From assembly GCF_038405225.1 (NCBI RefSeq), contig NZ_CP151657.1, forward strand, positions 1,736,001 to 1,800,000: 64,000 bases of DNA. Reading direction: 5' to 3'. This DNA comes from Arthrobacter citreus (GTDB lineage: Bacteria > Actinomycetota > Actinomycetes > Actinomycetales > Micrococcaceae). The translations under genes and the position numbers were made by a program. Under the pieces are notes generated by a model. The model ran no database searches. It had not been told where the DNA came from and worked only from the letters and a program-made list of their open reading frames with translations. This document shows positions 45,885-54,393 of this stretch, one piece after another. Within the stretch, counting starts at the first letter, position 1. The number at the start of each line of letters is the position of its first letter.

Positions 45885-45926
45885 CCGATGCCGCCGGCTG
45901 CCCGGAAGGGCGGCCGGCGGCATCGG
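45885..45926. terminator. Strong terminator of the CNNM/CBS operon
   Basis: CCGATGCCGCCGGC and GCCGGCGGCATCGG form a perfect 14-base stem, extended by an inner GCCC/GGGC around a GGAA loop. It lies just beyond the end of the minus-strand transporter gene at 45978, and in the space ahead of the divergent side of the DUF3592-like gene. Confidence 0.8.
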
Positions 45927-45977
45927 TATCTGTGTCTGTGTTGGTGCTAGGAACCTTTTGGCTGGGAGCAGAAACGT

Positions 45978-47018
45978 CTACACGGTGGTGGCGTCCTGGA
46001 CCTCGCCCACGAGTTCCTCGATGATGTCCTCCAGGAACAACACGCCGGTGGTGTTGCCCTCGGCGTCGAACACCCGCGCCACGTGGGCGCCGGTGCGGCG
46101 CATGGTGGCCAGGGCGTCCTCGAGCTCGCTGCCCCGGAAGGCGGAGGCCAGGCGGCGGATGCGTTTGGACGGGACGACGGCGGTGAACTTCTCCGGCGCC
46201 GTCAGGTCCATGACGTCCTTCAGATGCAGGTAGCCGCTGGGCACGCCGTCGGCGTCCGTCAGGATGTAGCGGGAGTAGCCGTGGCGGCCCACCGCTTCCT
46301 GGATGTCGGCAGGCGTGGCCGTCTCCGGCAGCAGCACCATGCCCGAGATCGGAACTTCCACATCGGCAACGGTCTTATTGGTGAACTCGAAGGCCGCGCT
46401 GAGGGTGCCGCTGGCATCGGCCAGCATGCCTTCACGCGTGGACTGCTCCACGATGTTGGCCACCTCATCCATGGTGTAGGCACTGGTTGCCTCATCCTTG
46501 GGCTCCACCTTGAACAGGCGCAGGATCCCGTTGGCGATGCCGTTCAGTGACCAGATGACCGGCTTGAAAATCCGGGCCACCATCACCAGCGGCGGCGCCA
46601 GGATCAGCGCGGCACGGGTCGGTACGGAGAAGGAGATGTTCTTGGGCACCATTTCGCCGATGACCACGTGCAGGAACGTCACCAGGAGCAGCGCGACGGC
46701 AAACGCGATGATGCTGATCATTTCGGCTGACAGCGAGGTGAGCCCCAGCGGGATTTCCAGCAGGTGGTGGATGGCCGGTTCGGAAACATTCAGGATCAGC
46801 AGCGAACAGACCGTAATACCCAGCTGGGCCGTCGCCAGCATGAGCGTGGCGTGTTCCATGGCCCACAGGGTGGTCTTGGCGGCCTTGGAACCGGCGTCAG
46901 CCTTGGGCTCGATCTGAGAGCGGCGGGCGGAAATGACGGCAAATTCAGCGCCCACAAAGAACGCGTTCACTGCCAGCAGGACGAAAAGCCAGATTATTCC
47001 GGGAAGATATTCACTCAT
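45978..47018 (-). CDS. CNNM/CBS domain transporter (hemolysin family), short form
   Basis: 346-residue membrane protein. The N-terminal CNNM (DUF21) domain has about four hydrophobic segments (residues ~5-25, 55-80, 95-120, 135-155). Two CBS domains follow (about residues 200-330), with VPISGMVLLPETATPADIQ and GVLFLEDIIEELVGEVQD. The C-terminal CorC_HlyC domain is missing, unlike in the partner. Members of this group move Mg2+ or related ions. The start overlaps the partner gene by four bases, so the two are one operon and may form a heteromer. Confidence 0.88.
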   Translation of the reverse strand: MSEYLPGIIWLFVLLAVNAFFVGAEFAVISARRSQIEPKADAGSKAAKTTLWAMEHATLMLATAQLGITVCSLLILNVSEPAIHHLLEIPLGLTSLSAEMISIIAFAVALLLVTFLHVVIGEMVPKNISFSVPTRAALILAPPLVMVARIFKPVIWSLNGIANGILRLFKVEPKDEATSAYTMDEVANIVEQSTREGMLADASGTLSAAFEFTNKTVADVEVPISGMVLLPETATPADIQEAVGRHGYSRYILTDADGVPSGYLHLKDVMDLTAPEKFTAVVPSKRIRRLASAFRGSELEDALATMRRTGAHVARVFDAEGNTTGVLFLEDIIEELVGEVQDATTV

Positions 47019-48364
47019 GCCAGGTCCTTCGTGAGCTCGTCAATAATCTGGTCATGGGTGCTTGGCAGCGAACCCTCTGTCGGGGTGTACCGCAGCCGTT
47101 CCACATGCGTTCCAACGACGCGCTCCACGCGCAGGACGCCGGTGTTGACGGGCACTTCATCACCCAGTTCCGGAATCCGGTCCAGCTGGTCCGTGACGAA
47201 ACCGGCAAGCGTGTCATACTCCTCGCCGTCGGGCACCACCACGCCGGTCCGCTCGCGCAGTTCGTCCGGACGCAGCGAGGCGTCGAAGGTGAGTGAGCGG
47301 CCGCTGCGGACCACACCCACCCGCGCACGGTCGTGCTCATCTTCCAGCTCGCCGACAATTTCCTCGACGAGGTCTTCCAGCGTCACAATGCCGGCGGTGC
47401 CGCCGTGTTCGTCGGAAACGACGGCCACCTGCAGGCCCTGCTGGCGCAGGAGGCCCAGAAGGGAGTCAACACCCATGGATTCGGGGACCCGGAGGGCCTC
47501 GACCATGAGGTCCGCCGCGGTAATGCTGCCGCGTTGGTCAAGGGAAACGGCGAACGCCTGCTTGACGTGCAGTACGCCCAGGATGTCATCGGAGTCGCGG
47601 CCAATCACCGGGAACCGGGAATAGCCGGTGGTGATGGCCAGTTCGACAACCTGCTCGGCGGTTTCGCCGGCACCGACTGTGCGCATCCGCACGCGGGGAG
47701 TCATGACGTCAGCGGCAGTGTGGTCGGAGAACCGCAGGGTGCGGCTGAGCAGCTGCGCGTGGTCGAGGTCCAGGACCCCTTCCAGAGCGGACCGGCGAAC
47801 CAGGGAACTGAGCTCCTCGGCGCTGCGGGCCCCGGAAAGCTCTTCCTTCGGCTCGATGCCGAAGGAACGGATGATCGCATTGGCGGTGTTGTTGAACAGC
47901 AGAATGACGGGTTTGAACACCGCGGTGAACACGGTCTGAAACGGCACCACCACTTTGGCGGTGGCCAGGGGAAGGGCAAGGGCAAAGTTCTTCGGCACCA
48001 GTTCACCGATGATCATCGAGAACACCGTGGCCAGGAAGATACCGATGATGGCACCGGCTCCGCCGACAAATGCCTCGGGCAGTCCAAGCGACAGCATCGG
48101 CTCACGCAGCAGTGAACTGATTGCCGGCTCAAAGGTGTAACCGGTCAGCAGCGTGGTGAGGGTGATGCCCAGCTGCGCACTCGAAAGGTGCGTCGACGTA
48201 ATCTTGAGGGCTTTGATAGTGGGTCCGAGGCGTTTTTCACCTTGGGCCTGCCGGGCCTCCAGGTCATTGCGGTCAAGATTGACCAGTGCAAATTCCGAGG
48301 CAACGAACAGCCCGGTGCCGACCGTAAGAACGAGGCCAACCGCGAGCATGATCAGTTCATACAT
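47015..48364 (-). CDS. CNNM/CBS/CorC domain transporter (hemolysin family), long form
   Basis: 449-residue protein with CNNM domain (about residues 1-190, four hydrophobic segments), a CBS pair (about 215-340, with DVMTPRVRMRTVGAGETAEQ and GTAGIVTLEDLVEEIVGELE) and a C-terminal CorC_HlyC domain (about 350-440, with DELRERTGVVVPDGEEYDTL). It likely takes part in Mg2+/Co2+ export or homeostasis; the old name hemolysin is misleading. ATG at 48364. Divergent from fadA, with about 290 bases between. Confidence 0.9.
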   Translation of the reverse strand: MYELIMLAVGLVLTVGTGLFVASEFALVNLDRNDLEARQAQGEKRLGPTIKALKITSTHLSSAQLGITLTTLLTGYTFEPAISSLLREPMLSLGLPEAFVGGAGAIIGIFLATVFSMIIGELVPKNFALALPLATAKVVVPFQTVFTAVFKPVILLFNNTANAIIRSFGIEPKEELSGARSAEELSSLVRRSALEGVLDLDHAQLLSRTLRFSDHTAADVMTPRVRMRTVGAGETAEQVVELAITTGYSRFPVIGRDSDDILGVLHVKQAFAVSLDQRGSITAADLMVEALRVPESMGVDSLLGLLRQQGLQVAVVSDEHGGTAGIVTLEDLVEEIVGELEDEHDRARVGVVRSGRSLTFDASLRPDELRERTGVVVPDGEEYDTLAGFVTDQLDRIPELGDEVPVNTGVLRVERVVGTHVERLRYTPTEGSLPSTHDQIIDELTKDLA

Positions 48365-48582
48365 TATTGGGGCGCCCCTCTCTGGTTGTGGCCGGTAATC
48401 CGGTCAGAGCGTGGAGGGGCAAGGGTTTATGTGAAGGGGGGTCATCCATAGTTAGACGATAGTACGTGGAAAAACTAGGAAATTGCTGGGAACCCTTACG
48501 TTCGCTCACGGTGAAGAGGATCCTGCCCCCTGAGCACACTGCATCAGTCCATGTTCGGTAGTCTCAACGAAAGATCCGCTGC

Positions 48583-48611
48583 TTGCAGGCTATGTTACTG
48601 ATGAGTAACAT
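48583..48611 (+). promoter_or_regulatory. fadA promoter with a palindromic operator over the -10 box
   Basis: TTGCAG (48583-48588) and TAACAT (48606-48611) are 17 bases apart. ATGTTACT-GATG-AGTAACAT (48592-48611), a perfect 8-base inverted repeat with four-base centre, covers the spacer and the -10 box. This is the classic layout for repression, probably by a TetR- or GntR-type fatty-acid regulator encoded elsewhere. The leader to the GTG at 48659 is about 40 bases and ends in a strong AAAGAGGAG site. Confidence 0.7.
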
Positions 48612-48658
48612 CAATGGCCGGACAGTGTTCCGTTTCATATCTCAAAGAGGAGTTGTAC

Positions 48659-49906
48659 GTGAGCCCACAAAGCCGAGCACGGCAGATCAGGGACGTTGTT
48701 TTCGTAGACGGAGTGCGGACTCCCTTCGGCAAAGCCGGCGAGAAGGGCATGTATGCCGGAATGCGCGCCGATGACCTGGTGGTCAAGTGCATCCGCGAAC
48801 TCATGCGCCGCAACCCCTCCCTTCCCCCGGCGCGCATTGACGAAGTCGCCATTGCCGCCACCACCCAAACCGGTGACCAGGGCCTGACCATCGGCCGCAC
48901 AGCCGCCCTGCTGGCCGGACTGCCGCAGTCAGTGCCCGGCTTCGCCATTGACCGCATGTGCGCCGGCGCCATGACGGCGGTGACCACCACTGCCTCCGGC
49001 ATCGGCTTCGGAGCCTACGACGTCGTCATCGCCGGCGGTGTGGAGCACATGGGCAATCACCCGATGGGCCAGGACGCGGACCCGAATCCCCGCTTTGTCA
49101 CCGAGCGCATTGTCGACCCGGCCGCCCTGAACATGGGCAATACGGCCGAGAACCTGCACGACCGCTTCCCGACCATCACCAAGGAGCGCACCGACGCCTA
49201 CGCCGCGGCCAGCCAGGAACGGCTTGCCAAGGCCTACGCCAACAACCAGATCCAGCCGGACCTGGTTCCGGTCGCCTCCAAAAAGCCCGGCAAGGGCTGG
49301 ACACTGAACTCCGTTGACGAAGGACCCCGTCCCGGCACTACGGTCGAAGACCTCGCCGGCCTGCGCACTCCCTTCCGCGCCCATGGCCGTGTCACCGCCG
49401 GCAACGCCTCGGGCCTGAACGACGGCGCCACCACCGCGCTGCTGGCCTCGGCCGATGCCGCCGAGGAACTGGGCCTGCCTGTGAAGATGCGCCTGGTCGG
49501 GTACGCCTTTGCCGGCGTCGAGCCCGAGGTCATGGGTTACGGACCGGTGCCGGCCACCGAAAAGGCCCTGAAGCAGTCCGGCCTGTCCATCGAGGACATC
49601 GGCCTGTTCGAAATCAACGAGGCCTTCGCCGTTCAGGTGCTCTCCTTCCTGGACTTCTACGGCATCGCCGACGACGACCCCCGGGTCAACCGCTACGGCG
49701 GGGCGATCGCAGTCGGACACCCGCTGGCGTCCTCGGGCGTGCGCCTGATGAACCAGCTGGCCCGCCAGTTCGAAGAAGACCCGAGCGTGCGCTACGGCAT
49801 GACCACCATGTGCATCGGGCTGGGCATGGGCGGGACCATCATTTGGGAAAACCCGAACCACCCCGATTACAACACCGACACCGATTCCACGGAGGCCACA
49901 AAGTAA
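48659..49906 (+). CDS. fadA: Acetyl-CoA acyltransferase (thiolase) of the fatty-acid degradation pair
   Basis: 415-residue thiolase that performs the last step of beta-oxidation. The active-site Cys is in DRMCAGAMTAV near residue 101; NEAFAVQVL, GHPLASSGVRL and MCIGLGMGGT supply the other catalytic residues. The GTG at 48659 is chosen for the SD AAAGAGGAG six bases ahead. The stop overlaps the ATG of fadB by one base (TAATG), so the alpha and beta subunits are made together. In other actinobacteria it sits close to rnd and DUF3000. Confidence 0.93.
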   Translation: MSPQSRARQIRDVVFVDGVRTPFGKAGEKGMYAGMRADDLVVKCIRELMRRNPSLPPARIDEVAIAATTQTGDQGLTIGRTAALLAGLPQSVPGFAIDRMCAGAMTAVTTTASGIGFGAYDVVIAGGVEHMGNHPMGQDADPNPRFVTERIVDPAALNMGNTAENLHDRFPTITKERTDAYAAASQERLAKAYANNQIQPDLVPVASKKPGKGWTLNSVDEGPRPGTTVEDLAGLRTPFRAHGRVTAGNASGLNDGATTALLASADAAEELGLPVKMRLVGYAFAGVEPEVMGYGPVPATEKALKQSGLSIEDIGLFEINEAFAVQVLSFLDFYGIADDDPRVNRYGGAIAVGHPLASSGVRLMNQLARQFEEDPSVRYGMTTMCIGLGMGGTIIWENPNHPDYNTDTDSTEATK

Positions 49907-52047
49907 TGTCTGCAAGCGATTACCAGCGGCTGGCCGCCCACTTCCCCACCGAAGTTGTCACCCACTCCTATGTCTCGGACATCGCCCTGCCCGGCGGCGC
50001 CGGCACCTTTGCGCTGATCACCCTGGACAACGACGTCGACCACTCCCGTCCCACCACTCTGGGCCCGAACACGCTGCTGGAACTCGGCTCGGTGCTGGAT
50101 TCCCTGCAGGCACGTGCCGCGGCCGGCGAGATTGTTGGCGTGGGCGTCACCGGCAAGCCGCACTACCTGGTGGCCGGCGCTGACCTGTCCGCAACGCAGA
50201 AGCTGGCATCCTACGAGGACGGCCTCGCCATGGCGCGGCTGGGCCACGAGGTGTACGGCAAGCTGCACACCCTGGGCGTGCCCAGCTTCGCCTTCATCAA
50301 CGGCGTGGCGCTGGGCGGCGGGCTGGAAGTGGCCCTGCAGTCCGACTACCGCACCGTTTCCACCGGCGCCGGTGCGCTGGCCCTGCCGGAAGCCTTCATT
50401 GGCCTGGTACCCGGGTGGGGCGGCGTGTACATCCTGCCGCGGCTGATCGGACCCGAGAACGCCGTGCAGGTCATGATCGAGAACCCACTGAGCAACAACC
50501 GCACGCTCTCCGGACCGGCTGCCTTCAAGCTCGGCATTGCCGACGCCCTGTTCGAACCGGCCGACTTCGTGGAGCAGTCCCTGGCCTGGGCCGCCCGCGT
50601 CATCACCGGCGAGGAAACAGTGTCCCGTCCCAACGCCGCCGATCCGGCCGAATCCCCCGAAGCCTGGGAGGCCGCCGTCGCAAAGGGCCGCGCGGTGGTG
50701 GAGGCCCGTACCTCCAACGCCGCACCGGCGCCCGCGAAGGTGCTGGACCTGCTGGAAGCCGGCATGCACTGGACCGCCGAGCAGTCCCGCGAAGCGGAAT
50801 GCGAAGCCCTGGCCGAGCTGATGCAGACCCCGCAGTTTCACTCCACCGTCTACGCGTTCCTGGACTTGGTCCAGAAGCGCGGCAAGCGCCCGGCCGGTGC
50901 TCCGGACAAGAAGCTGGCCCGGCCGGTGGCCAAGGTGGGCGTGGTTGGTGCCGGCCTGATGGCGAGCCAGCTCGCCCTGTTGTTCGTGCGCCAGCTCAAA
51001 GTCCCCGTGGTCATGACCGACATTGACCAGGCCCGCGTGGACAAGGGTGTTCGCTACGTGCACGCCGAGGTGGACAAGCTCGTGGCCAAGCGGCGCATGT
51101 CTCCCGACGCGGCGAACCGCACCAAGGCCCTCGTCACCGGCTCCGTGTCCAAGGAGGCGTTCTCCGACGCCGACTTCGTTATTGAAGCTGTCTTCGAGGA
51201 GCTGTCCGTCAAGAAGCAGGTGTTCTCCGAGGTGGAGGCCGTGGTCTCCCCCGAGTGCATCCTCGCCACCAACACCTCCTCACTGTCGGTGACCGAGATG
51301 GCGGCGGACCTGCAGCACCCGGAGCGCGTGGTGGGCTTCCACTTCTTCAACCCGGTGGCCGTGATGCCGCTGCTGGAAATTGTGCGCGCACCCAAGACCG
51401 ACGACGCCGTGCTGGCCACCGCGTTTGTCCTCGCCAAGGCGCTCAAGAAGACGGCCGTGCTGGTCAAGGATGATGCCGCATTTGTGGTCAACCGGATCCT
51501 GGGCCGCATGTTCGGCGAAATCACCGCAGTCTTTGACGAGGGCACCGACGCCGAAACGGCCGACAACGCACTGCGCCCGATGGGCCTGCCGATGTCGCCG
51601 TTCACCCTGTTGGCCCTGGTGGGTCTTCCGGTGGGACAGCATGTACAGGAATCCCTGCACGCTGCTTTCGGCGAGCGGTTCTGGCTCTCGGAGAACTCGC
51701 AGAAGATCATCGACGCCGGCATCAAGTCGCTGTGGCAGAAGGATGAAAACGGGAAGCAGTACATTCCGGAGGAAACCCTGGCACTGCTGTCCTTCGGCAA
51801 CACGCCGTCGACCTCCGAGGAAGTCCTGCGCCGCACGCAGGACGCCCTGGCCGAGGAGATCGGGCTGATGCTGAACGAAGGCGTGGTGGCCGGACCCGAG
51901 GATATCGATCTCTGCATGATCCTCGGCGCCGGATGGCCGATGCACCTGGGCGGCATCACGCCGTACCTGGACCGCGTTGGTGCGTCCGAGCGGGTCAACG
52001 GCAAGAAGTTCCACGCTGAGAAGGAGCCGGCCCAGGCTGCTTCCTAG
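49906..52047 (+). CDS. fadB: Fatty oxidation complex alpha subunit: enoyl-CoA hydratase/3-hydroxyacyl-CoA dehydrogenase
   Basis: 713-residue two-function enzyme. The enoyl-CoA hydratase domain (about residues 20-310) has YLVAGADLSA and FINGVALGGGLEVALQSDYR for the oxyanion hole, and LPEAFIGLVPGWGG. The dehydrogenase part starts with KVGVVGAGLMASQLALL near residue 344 (NAD site), then the ATNTSSLSV and FHFFNPVAVMPLLEIV motifs with catalytic His, and the C-terminal domains (about 525-700). It hydrates and oxidises the acyl-CoA that FadA then cleaves. It is coupled to fadA by the TAATG overlap. Confidence 0.93.
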   Translation: MSASDYQRLAAHFPTEVVTHSYVSDIALPGGAGTFALITLDNDVDHSRPTTLGPNTLLELGSVLDSLQARAAAGEIVGVGVTGKPHYLVAGADLSATQKLASYEDGLAMARLGHEVYGKLHTLGVPSFAFINGVALGGGLEVALQSDYRTVSTGAGALALPEAFIGLVPGWGGVYILPRLIGPENAVQVMIENPLSNNRTLSGPAAFKLGIADALFEPADFVEQSLAWAARVITGEETVSRPNAADPAESPEAWEAAVAKGRAVVEARTSNAAPAPAKVLDLLEAGMHWTAEQSREAECEALAELMQTPQFHSTVYAFLDLVQKRGKRPAGAPDKKLARPVAKVGVVGAGLMASQLALLFVRQLKVPVVMTDIDQARVDKGVRYVHAEVDKLVAKRRMSPDAANRTKALVTGSVSKEAFSDADFVIEAVFEELSVKKQVFSEVEAVVSPECILATNTSSLSVTEMAADLQHPERVVGFHFFNPVAVMPLLEIVRAPKTDDAVLATAFVLAKALKKTAVLVKDDAAFVVNRILGRMFGEITAVFDEGTDAETADNALRPMGLPMSPFTLLALVGLPVGQHVQESLHAAFGERFWLSENSQKIIDAGIKSLWQKDENGKQYIPEETLALLSFGNTPSTSEEVLRRTQDALAEEIGLMLNEGVVAGPEDIDLCMILGAGWPMHLGGITPYLDRVGASERVNGKKFHAEKEPAQAAS

Positions 52048-52103
52048 CTCTTCGTCCGCCCGGTAACCACCGGACGGGCCTCGCCTTGGCACGCGCCGGG
52101 CGC

Positions 52104-52180
52104 GACCGGAACGGCGGCAACGAAAATCCCTGCTCGCAGAGCTCGCAAGGATTATTAAAGCCGCCTAACCCGGTCCGTCC
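52104..52180 (+). repeat. Structured ~78-bp 3' repeat, copy 1 (downstream of fadB)
   Basis: Starts 57 bases after the fadB stop and reads in the same sense. Shares CCGGAACGGCGGCAACGAAA, CTCGCAGAGCTCGC and AAGGATTATTAAAGCCGCCT with copy 2 at 54394-54472 (minus strand). It folds as a nested hairpin with GACCGG/CCGGTC, GGCGGC/GCCGCC, AATCC/GGATT and GCTC/GAGC stems. The outer stem differs from copy 2 by a compensating A-T/T-A swap. A smaller hairpin (CGTCCG/CGGACG, about 52053-52076) lies just ahead and may be the actual terminator. Confidence 0.8.
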
Positions 52181-52233
52181 GGCGCTTTCGCATTAAGTCA
52201 CCGAATGCGACCAGCTCGGCCGGGCTGCGCATC

Positions 52234-52262
52234 TTGACCCCTTCGGTACGCCTCACTAGCGT
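52234..52262 (+). promoter_or_regulatory. Promoter of the DUF4287 gene
   Basis: TTGACC (52234-52239) and TAGCGT (52257-52262) are exactly 17 bases apart. It is the closest match to a housekeeping promoter in the window. The leader to the ATG at 52321 is about 50 bases. Confidence 0.65.
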
Positions 52263-52320
52263 CAGCAGGTGGCACTCCGGTACGGTTCCTGCCACCAGAA
52301 CCAGAAACGAAGGACACGCC

Positions 52321-52611
52321 ATGTCATTCCAGGCCTACCTCGACGCCGTTGAAGACAAAACCGGGCTTACGCCCCGTCAGCTTCTTCACATCGCAGAAGA
52401 CAAAGGTTTTGATGCCCCGGAAGTAAAAGCCGGAGAGATCCTCGAATGGCTCAAAACGGATTACGGTCTCGGCCGCGGCCACGGCATGGCTCTGGTGCAC
52501 GTCATCAAAAAGGGTCCCGACATTGATGCGAAGCACGTGGGGACGGCAGGCTCCCACCGGGATGATTCCGATACTCTGTGGCTGGACGGAAAAGACAACA
52601 AACCCTCCTAA
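52321..52611 (+). CDS. DUF4287 family protein
   Basis: 96-residue soluble protein with the DUF4287 core: FQAYLDAVEDKTGLTPRQLL near residues 3-22 and the KAGEILEWLKTDYGLGRGHGMALVHVI segment near residues 36-62. The family is small, helical and of unknown function; it is often found as a free domain in actinobacteria. ATG at 52321 with GAAGGA ahead and a clear promoter. Converges on the winged-helix regulator gene. Confidence 0.88.
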   Translation: MSFQAYLDAVEDKTGLTPRQLLHIAEDKGFDAPEVKAGEILEWLKTDYGLGRGHGMALVHVIKKGPDIDAKHVGTAGSHRDDSDTLWLDGKDNKPS

Positions 52612-52637
52612 CCATTCGGGCGCTTTTGCTGCAAGGC

Positions 52638-52910
52638 TTATGGATCGAGTCGATCTACGGCAGCGGCAAGCTTGCGGAGCTCATCGACGTGGGCCTTAAA
52701 GGCGCCCTGACCCGGCTTGGTCAAAGAAACCCACGTCCGGGTGCGTCCATTGAAAGAGCCCTTGCGCACCTTGGTGAAGCCGGCATGCTCGAGGACTTTG
52801 ACGTGCTTGCTCAACACTGAGTCGCTCAAGGACAGCGCGTCCCGGAGCACTCCGAACTCAGCCTCACCCACCTCGGCAAGAATCGAACAGATCCTCAGCC
52901 GGGTCGGCAC
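52638..52910 (-). CDS. Winged helix-turn-helix transcriptional regulator (MarR/ArsR-like, HTH_34)
   Basis: 90-residue single-domain regulator. PTRLRICSILAEVGEAEFGVLRDALSLSDSVLSKHVKVLEHAGFTKVRKG is, in short pieces, the winged helix with recognition helix SLSDSVLSKHVKVLE (residues ~28-42), and the wing is NGRTRTWVSLTKPGQ. The C-terminal helix should dimerise. A palindrome overlapping the ribosome site suggests autoregulation. No obvious target operon beyond the adjacent genes. Upstream in-frame stop at the -10 region sets the start. Confidence 0.85.
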   Translation of the reverse strand: MPTRLRICSILAEVGEAEFGVLRDALSLSDSVLSKHVKVLEHAGFTKVRKGSFNGRTRTWVSLTKPGQGAFKAHVDELRKLAAAVDRLDP

Positions 52911-52914
52911 ATGC

Positions 52915-52929
52915 TTTCCGTTACGGAAA
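52915..52929 (-). promoter_or_regulatory. Operator-like palindrome at the start of the winged-helix regulator gene
   Basis: TTTCCG-TTA-CGGAAA is a perfect inverted repeat that ends four bases before the ATG (read on the minus strand) and overlaps its GGAAAG ribosome site. A TAGATT box on the minus strand (52929-52934) may be the -10 box. A bound protein here would block both transcription start and translation. Confidence 0.55.
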
Positions 52930-52939
52930 ATCTAGGTGG

Positions 52940-53638
52940 TCAGGCGTCAGTCGCGTCAGCCTGCTGCCGGCGGACAATTTCCGTGATCCAGATGGGGGCA
53001 AACGGTGAGGTGCAGCCCGGCGGCGTGGGGTAGTCCTTCAGGACCTCAAGCCGTTCCCCGATGGCCAACGCCCGTGTCCGGTGTTCCGGATGGGCTATGC
53101 CTATCTGGGCCAGGCAGGTGTTCATGGCCCACTGGAGACGGTCCGGGGCATCGTTCATATCCGCCTCGATGATGTCCAACAGCCTCGACAGGTCCAATCC
53201 GTCCGGATCCTTCACTACCCGTTCACTGGTCAGCGCCCAGCCGGCGCTGGCTACGACCGGATCCGGATCATCGAACCACGCCACCCGCAGCTCCTCGGCA
53301 TGCGGACTCTTTTTCACCACATAGTTGATCAGCCAGTCATGCACCTTGGGAACGCGCGCCCCGCGCAGCATTGCATCCAGCTCGCTGGGCTCGAATGATT
53401 TGGGCCGGCTAACCAGCAGTGCGAGTAGCCGAGCCGCAGTGTCCCCCGTTGACCATAGCTCGCGGGACAGTTCATGCTGTGTCTTCAGCCGCTTGGCGAC
53501 GGCCCGGAGCTTGCTGAGGTTCACACCGTGGTCATCACCGTGCTTCTCGTTCACGGCCCGCGCTTTTGGGTCCTCCAGCGCGGCCAGTTCGGCCATCACC
53601 TCAGCGACGGTGGTGCTCGTCATTGATGCCTGCCCCAT
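52940..53638 (-). CDS. DNA alkylation repair protein-like (HEAT-repeat)
   Basis: 232-residue all-helical protein resembling the AlkD/AlkC-like DNA alkylation repair group: repeats of paired helices such as LSKLRAVAKRLKTQHELSREL, TAARLLALLVSRPKSFEP and HAEELRVAWFDDPDPVVASA. The conserved-looking Asp and Trp pairs in LWSTGD and ALTSERVVKDPDG are typical. It may excise alkylated bases, or be one of the many members with no shown activity. ATG at 53638 has AGGAG six bases ahead. Confidence 0.8.
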   Translation of the reverse strand: MGQASMTSTTVAEVMAELAALEDPKARAVNEKHGDDHGVNLSKLRAVAKRLKTQHELSRELWSTGDTAARLLALLVSRPKSFEPSELDAMLRGARVPKVHDWLINYVVKKSPHAEELRVAWFDDPDPVVASAGWALTSERVVKDPDGLDLSRLLDIIEADMNDAPDRLQWAMNTCLAQIGIAHPEHRTRALAIGERLEVLKDYPTPPGCTSPFAPIWITEIVRRQQADATDA

Positions 53639-53659
53639 GTGATCTCCTATCCGTCAGTT

Positions 53660-54316
53660 TCAGGCTACCCGGGACGGATCGCTCTGGGCAGATGCGCATC
53701 TGCCGGGCTGGGGCTGCGTCCCGCGGCGGGCAATCATTGCCGCGTGCGGCCGGTGCCCTTGGTCTGTCCTGGAGTGGGTCTCCACCATCTCGAATCCGGC
53801 AGCGGCCAAGGCGTCCCGAATAGCCGGCACCGGCCAGGTGTATGCGCGCACCACTGCGTGCTCAAAAGGTTCAATGTGCCTTCCCTCGAAAAAGCCCAGC
53901 AGAATTGAGCCACCTGGATGCACGCAGCGGGCGAATTCGCCGAGGACGGCATTCAGTTCCCCGGGATGCGTATGAATGATCGAGTACCAGGACAGGATGC
54001 CGGACAGGCTGCCGTCGTCGTAAGGCATTGCTTCCAGGGTTCCGCCCCGAAACGGCACGTCCGGATATCGGGCCGACGCCGCGTCAAGGAACTCATCGAC
54101 CATATCGAGCCCTTCAACAGTCACGCCATGACCGAACAGAAAGTTGGTCCAGTGGCCGGGGCCGCATCCGGCGTCGACAACCTTACCTTCGATTCCACGG
54201 CTCCACGCCGATATCAGGTCCTGGTCCTGCTGCGCAGTGTCGGAAATCGATCCGAGTGCGGCGGTATATTCCGCTGACCGCAGCCTGTACGCCCGCCCCA
54301 CTTCGTCGATCGACAT
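53660..54316 (-). CDS. Class I SAM-dependent methyltransferase
   Basis: 218-residue methyltransferase. Motif I is VVDAGCGPGHWTN near residues 50-62; EGLDMV is the acidic ribose-binding loop; LSGILSWYSIIHTHPGEL and VHPGGSILLGFFEG are motifs IV-V of the ubiE/smtA-like group. The substrate is unknown. ATG at 54316; an upstream in-frame start is unlikely since the region there lacks the fold. It is followed by the AlkD-like gene on the same strand with 21 bases between, possibly one operon. Confidence 0.85.
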   Translation of the reverse strand: MSIDEVGRAYRLRSAEYTAALGSISDTAQQDQDLISAWSRGIEGKVVDAGCGPGHWTNFLFGHGVTVEGLDMVDEFLDAASARYPDVPFRGGTLEAMPYDDGSLSGILSWYSIIHTHPGELNAVLGEFARCVHPGGSILLGFFEGRHIEPFEHAVVRAYTWPVPAIRDALAAAGFEMVETHSRTDQGHRPHAAMIARRGTQPQPGRCASAQSDPSRVA

Positions 54317-54393
54317 AAGAGGCTGATCCCTTCCGATCGCCGGAGCTTCCCGCGGTATATAGATCCCGGATGGGGGGCCGGTGAACACCGGAC

